A stretch of DNA of 33,643 bases from NCBI RefSeq assembly GCF_014534745.1, contig NZ_JACVVP010000073.1, forward strand, positions 1 through 33,643, read 5' to 3'. The notes beneath the pieces were generated by a model. That model was not told the DNA's origin, searched no databases, and was given only the letters and a program-made list of their open reading frames with translations. Below, piece after piece: positions 33,569 through 33,643 of this stretch (positions are counted from its first letter, which is position 1; every line of letters starts with the position of its first letter). Made by a program: the position numbers and the translations under genes. This DNA is from Flammeovirga sp. EKP202 (lineage in GTDB: Bacteria > Bacteroidota > Bacteroidia > Cytophagales > Flammeovirgaceae).

Positions 33569-33643
33569 GGGGCTGTCGCAAAACTAAGATTTGAATAAAT
33601 AATCATTATGTTTAACTTATAACATAATGATTATTTACTATGC
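33569..33643. mobile_element. Probable end of an insertion sequence (partial)
   Basis: GGGGCTGTCGCAAAACTAAG at 33569-33588 resembles the terminal inverted repeat of common transposons (GGGGCTGTCxCAAAA type, seen in several IS families including IS1182 and IS5). It is followed 7 bp later by a perfect 17-bp inverted repeat (33596-33612 with 33621-33637, loop 8), as often found just inside IS ends to block incoming transcription. The transposase and the other end lie outside the window, so family and target duplication cannot be seen. Confidence 0.45.
33596..33637. terminator. 17-bp perfect hairpin at the right edge
   Basis: A perfect 17-bp stem, A+T-rich with an 8-nt loop. Both arms contain ATAATGATTATT or its complement. 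It works as a bidirectional terminator if part of an IS; otherwise it is a stand-alone terminator of a gene to the right. Confidence 0.65.

Overview
The window looks like a chromosomal segment of a marine, polysaccharide-degrading Bacteroidota, probably of the Flammeovirga type. The reasons are the A+T-rich DNA, a SusC/SusD pair with secreted sulfatases and glycoside hydrolases, loose Bacteroidota lipoboxes, weak Shine-Dalgarno sequences and scattered -7-like TAnnTTTG elements. The genus is a guess; the phylum is fairly secure.

Left third (1-14292): after a strong terminator (106-138) and an unrecognised 375-residue gene comes a complete type I-D CRISPR-Cas locus on the + strand. Its order is WYL-domain regulator, cas6, cas10d (csc3, with an N-terminal HD nuclease domain), cas7 (csc2), cas5 (csc1), cas3 (helicase with no HD domain), cas4, cas1, cas2, a leader of about 210 bp and a CRISPR array. 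The array has 33 apparently identical 30-bp repeats, two degenerate ones and one decayed remnant, all in register, giving 35 spacers of 35-38 bp. Cas4-Cas1-Cas2 would acquire spacers, Cas6 would process the transcript, Cas10d-Csc2-Csc1 (plus a Cas11d probably translated from inside cas10d) would form Cascade, and Cas3' would unwind target DNA for the Cas10d HD nuclease. Type I-D is best known from cyanobacteria and archaea, so a full system in Bacteroidota is the most notable content here.

Middle (14545-28164): a polysaccharide utilisation locus in two divergent arms. The - arm encodes two secreted S1 sulfatases. The + arm encodes SusC, SusD, a GH99-like lipoprotein, a GH92 alpha-mannosidase lipoprotein and a third S1 sulfatase. 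The combination points to a sulfated alpha-mannan or mannose-rich glycan. The arms are separated by a 340-370 bp control region with a perfect 14-bp palindrome. Both residues that align with the catalytic glutamates of GH99 appear to be aspartates in the GH99-like protein.

Right part (28475-33643): an unusual 871-residue membrane regulator (signal peptide, LamG-like and Kelch-like exterior, one membrane helix, cytoplasmic SARP/OmpR-type winged helix) directly follows the + arm and is its likely regulator. It is followed by a bidirectional terminator, a DUF4262 protein, a lipoprotein with two bacterial Ig-like repeats, and what looks like the end of an insertion sequence running off the right edge. 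No tRNA or rRNA gene was seen.
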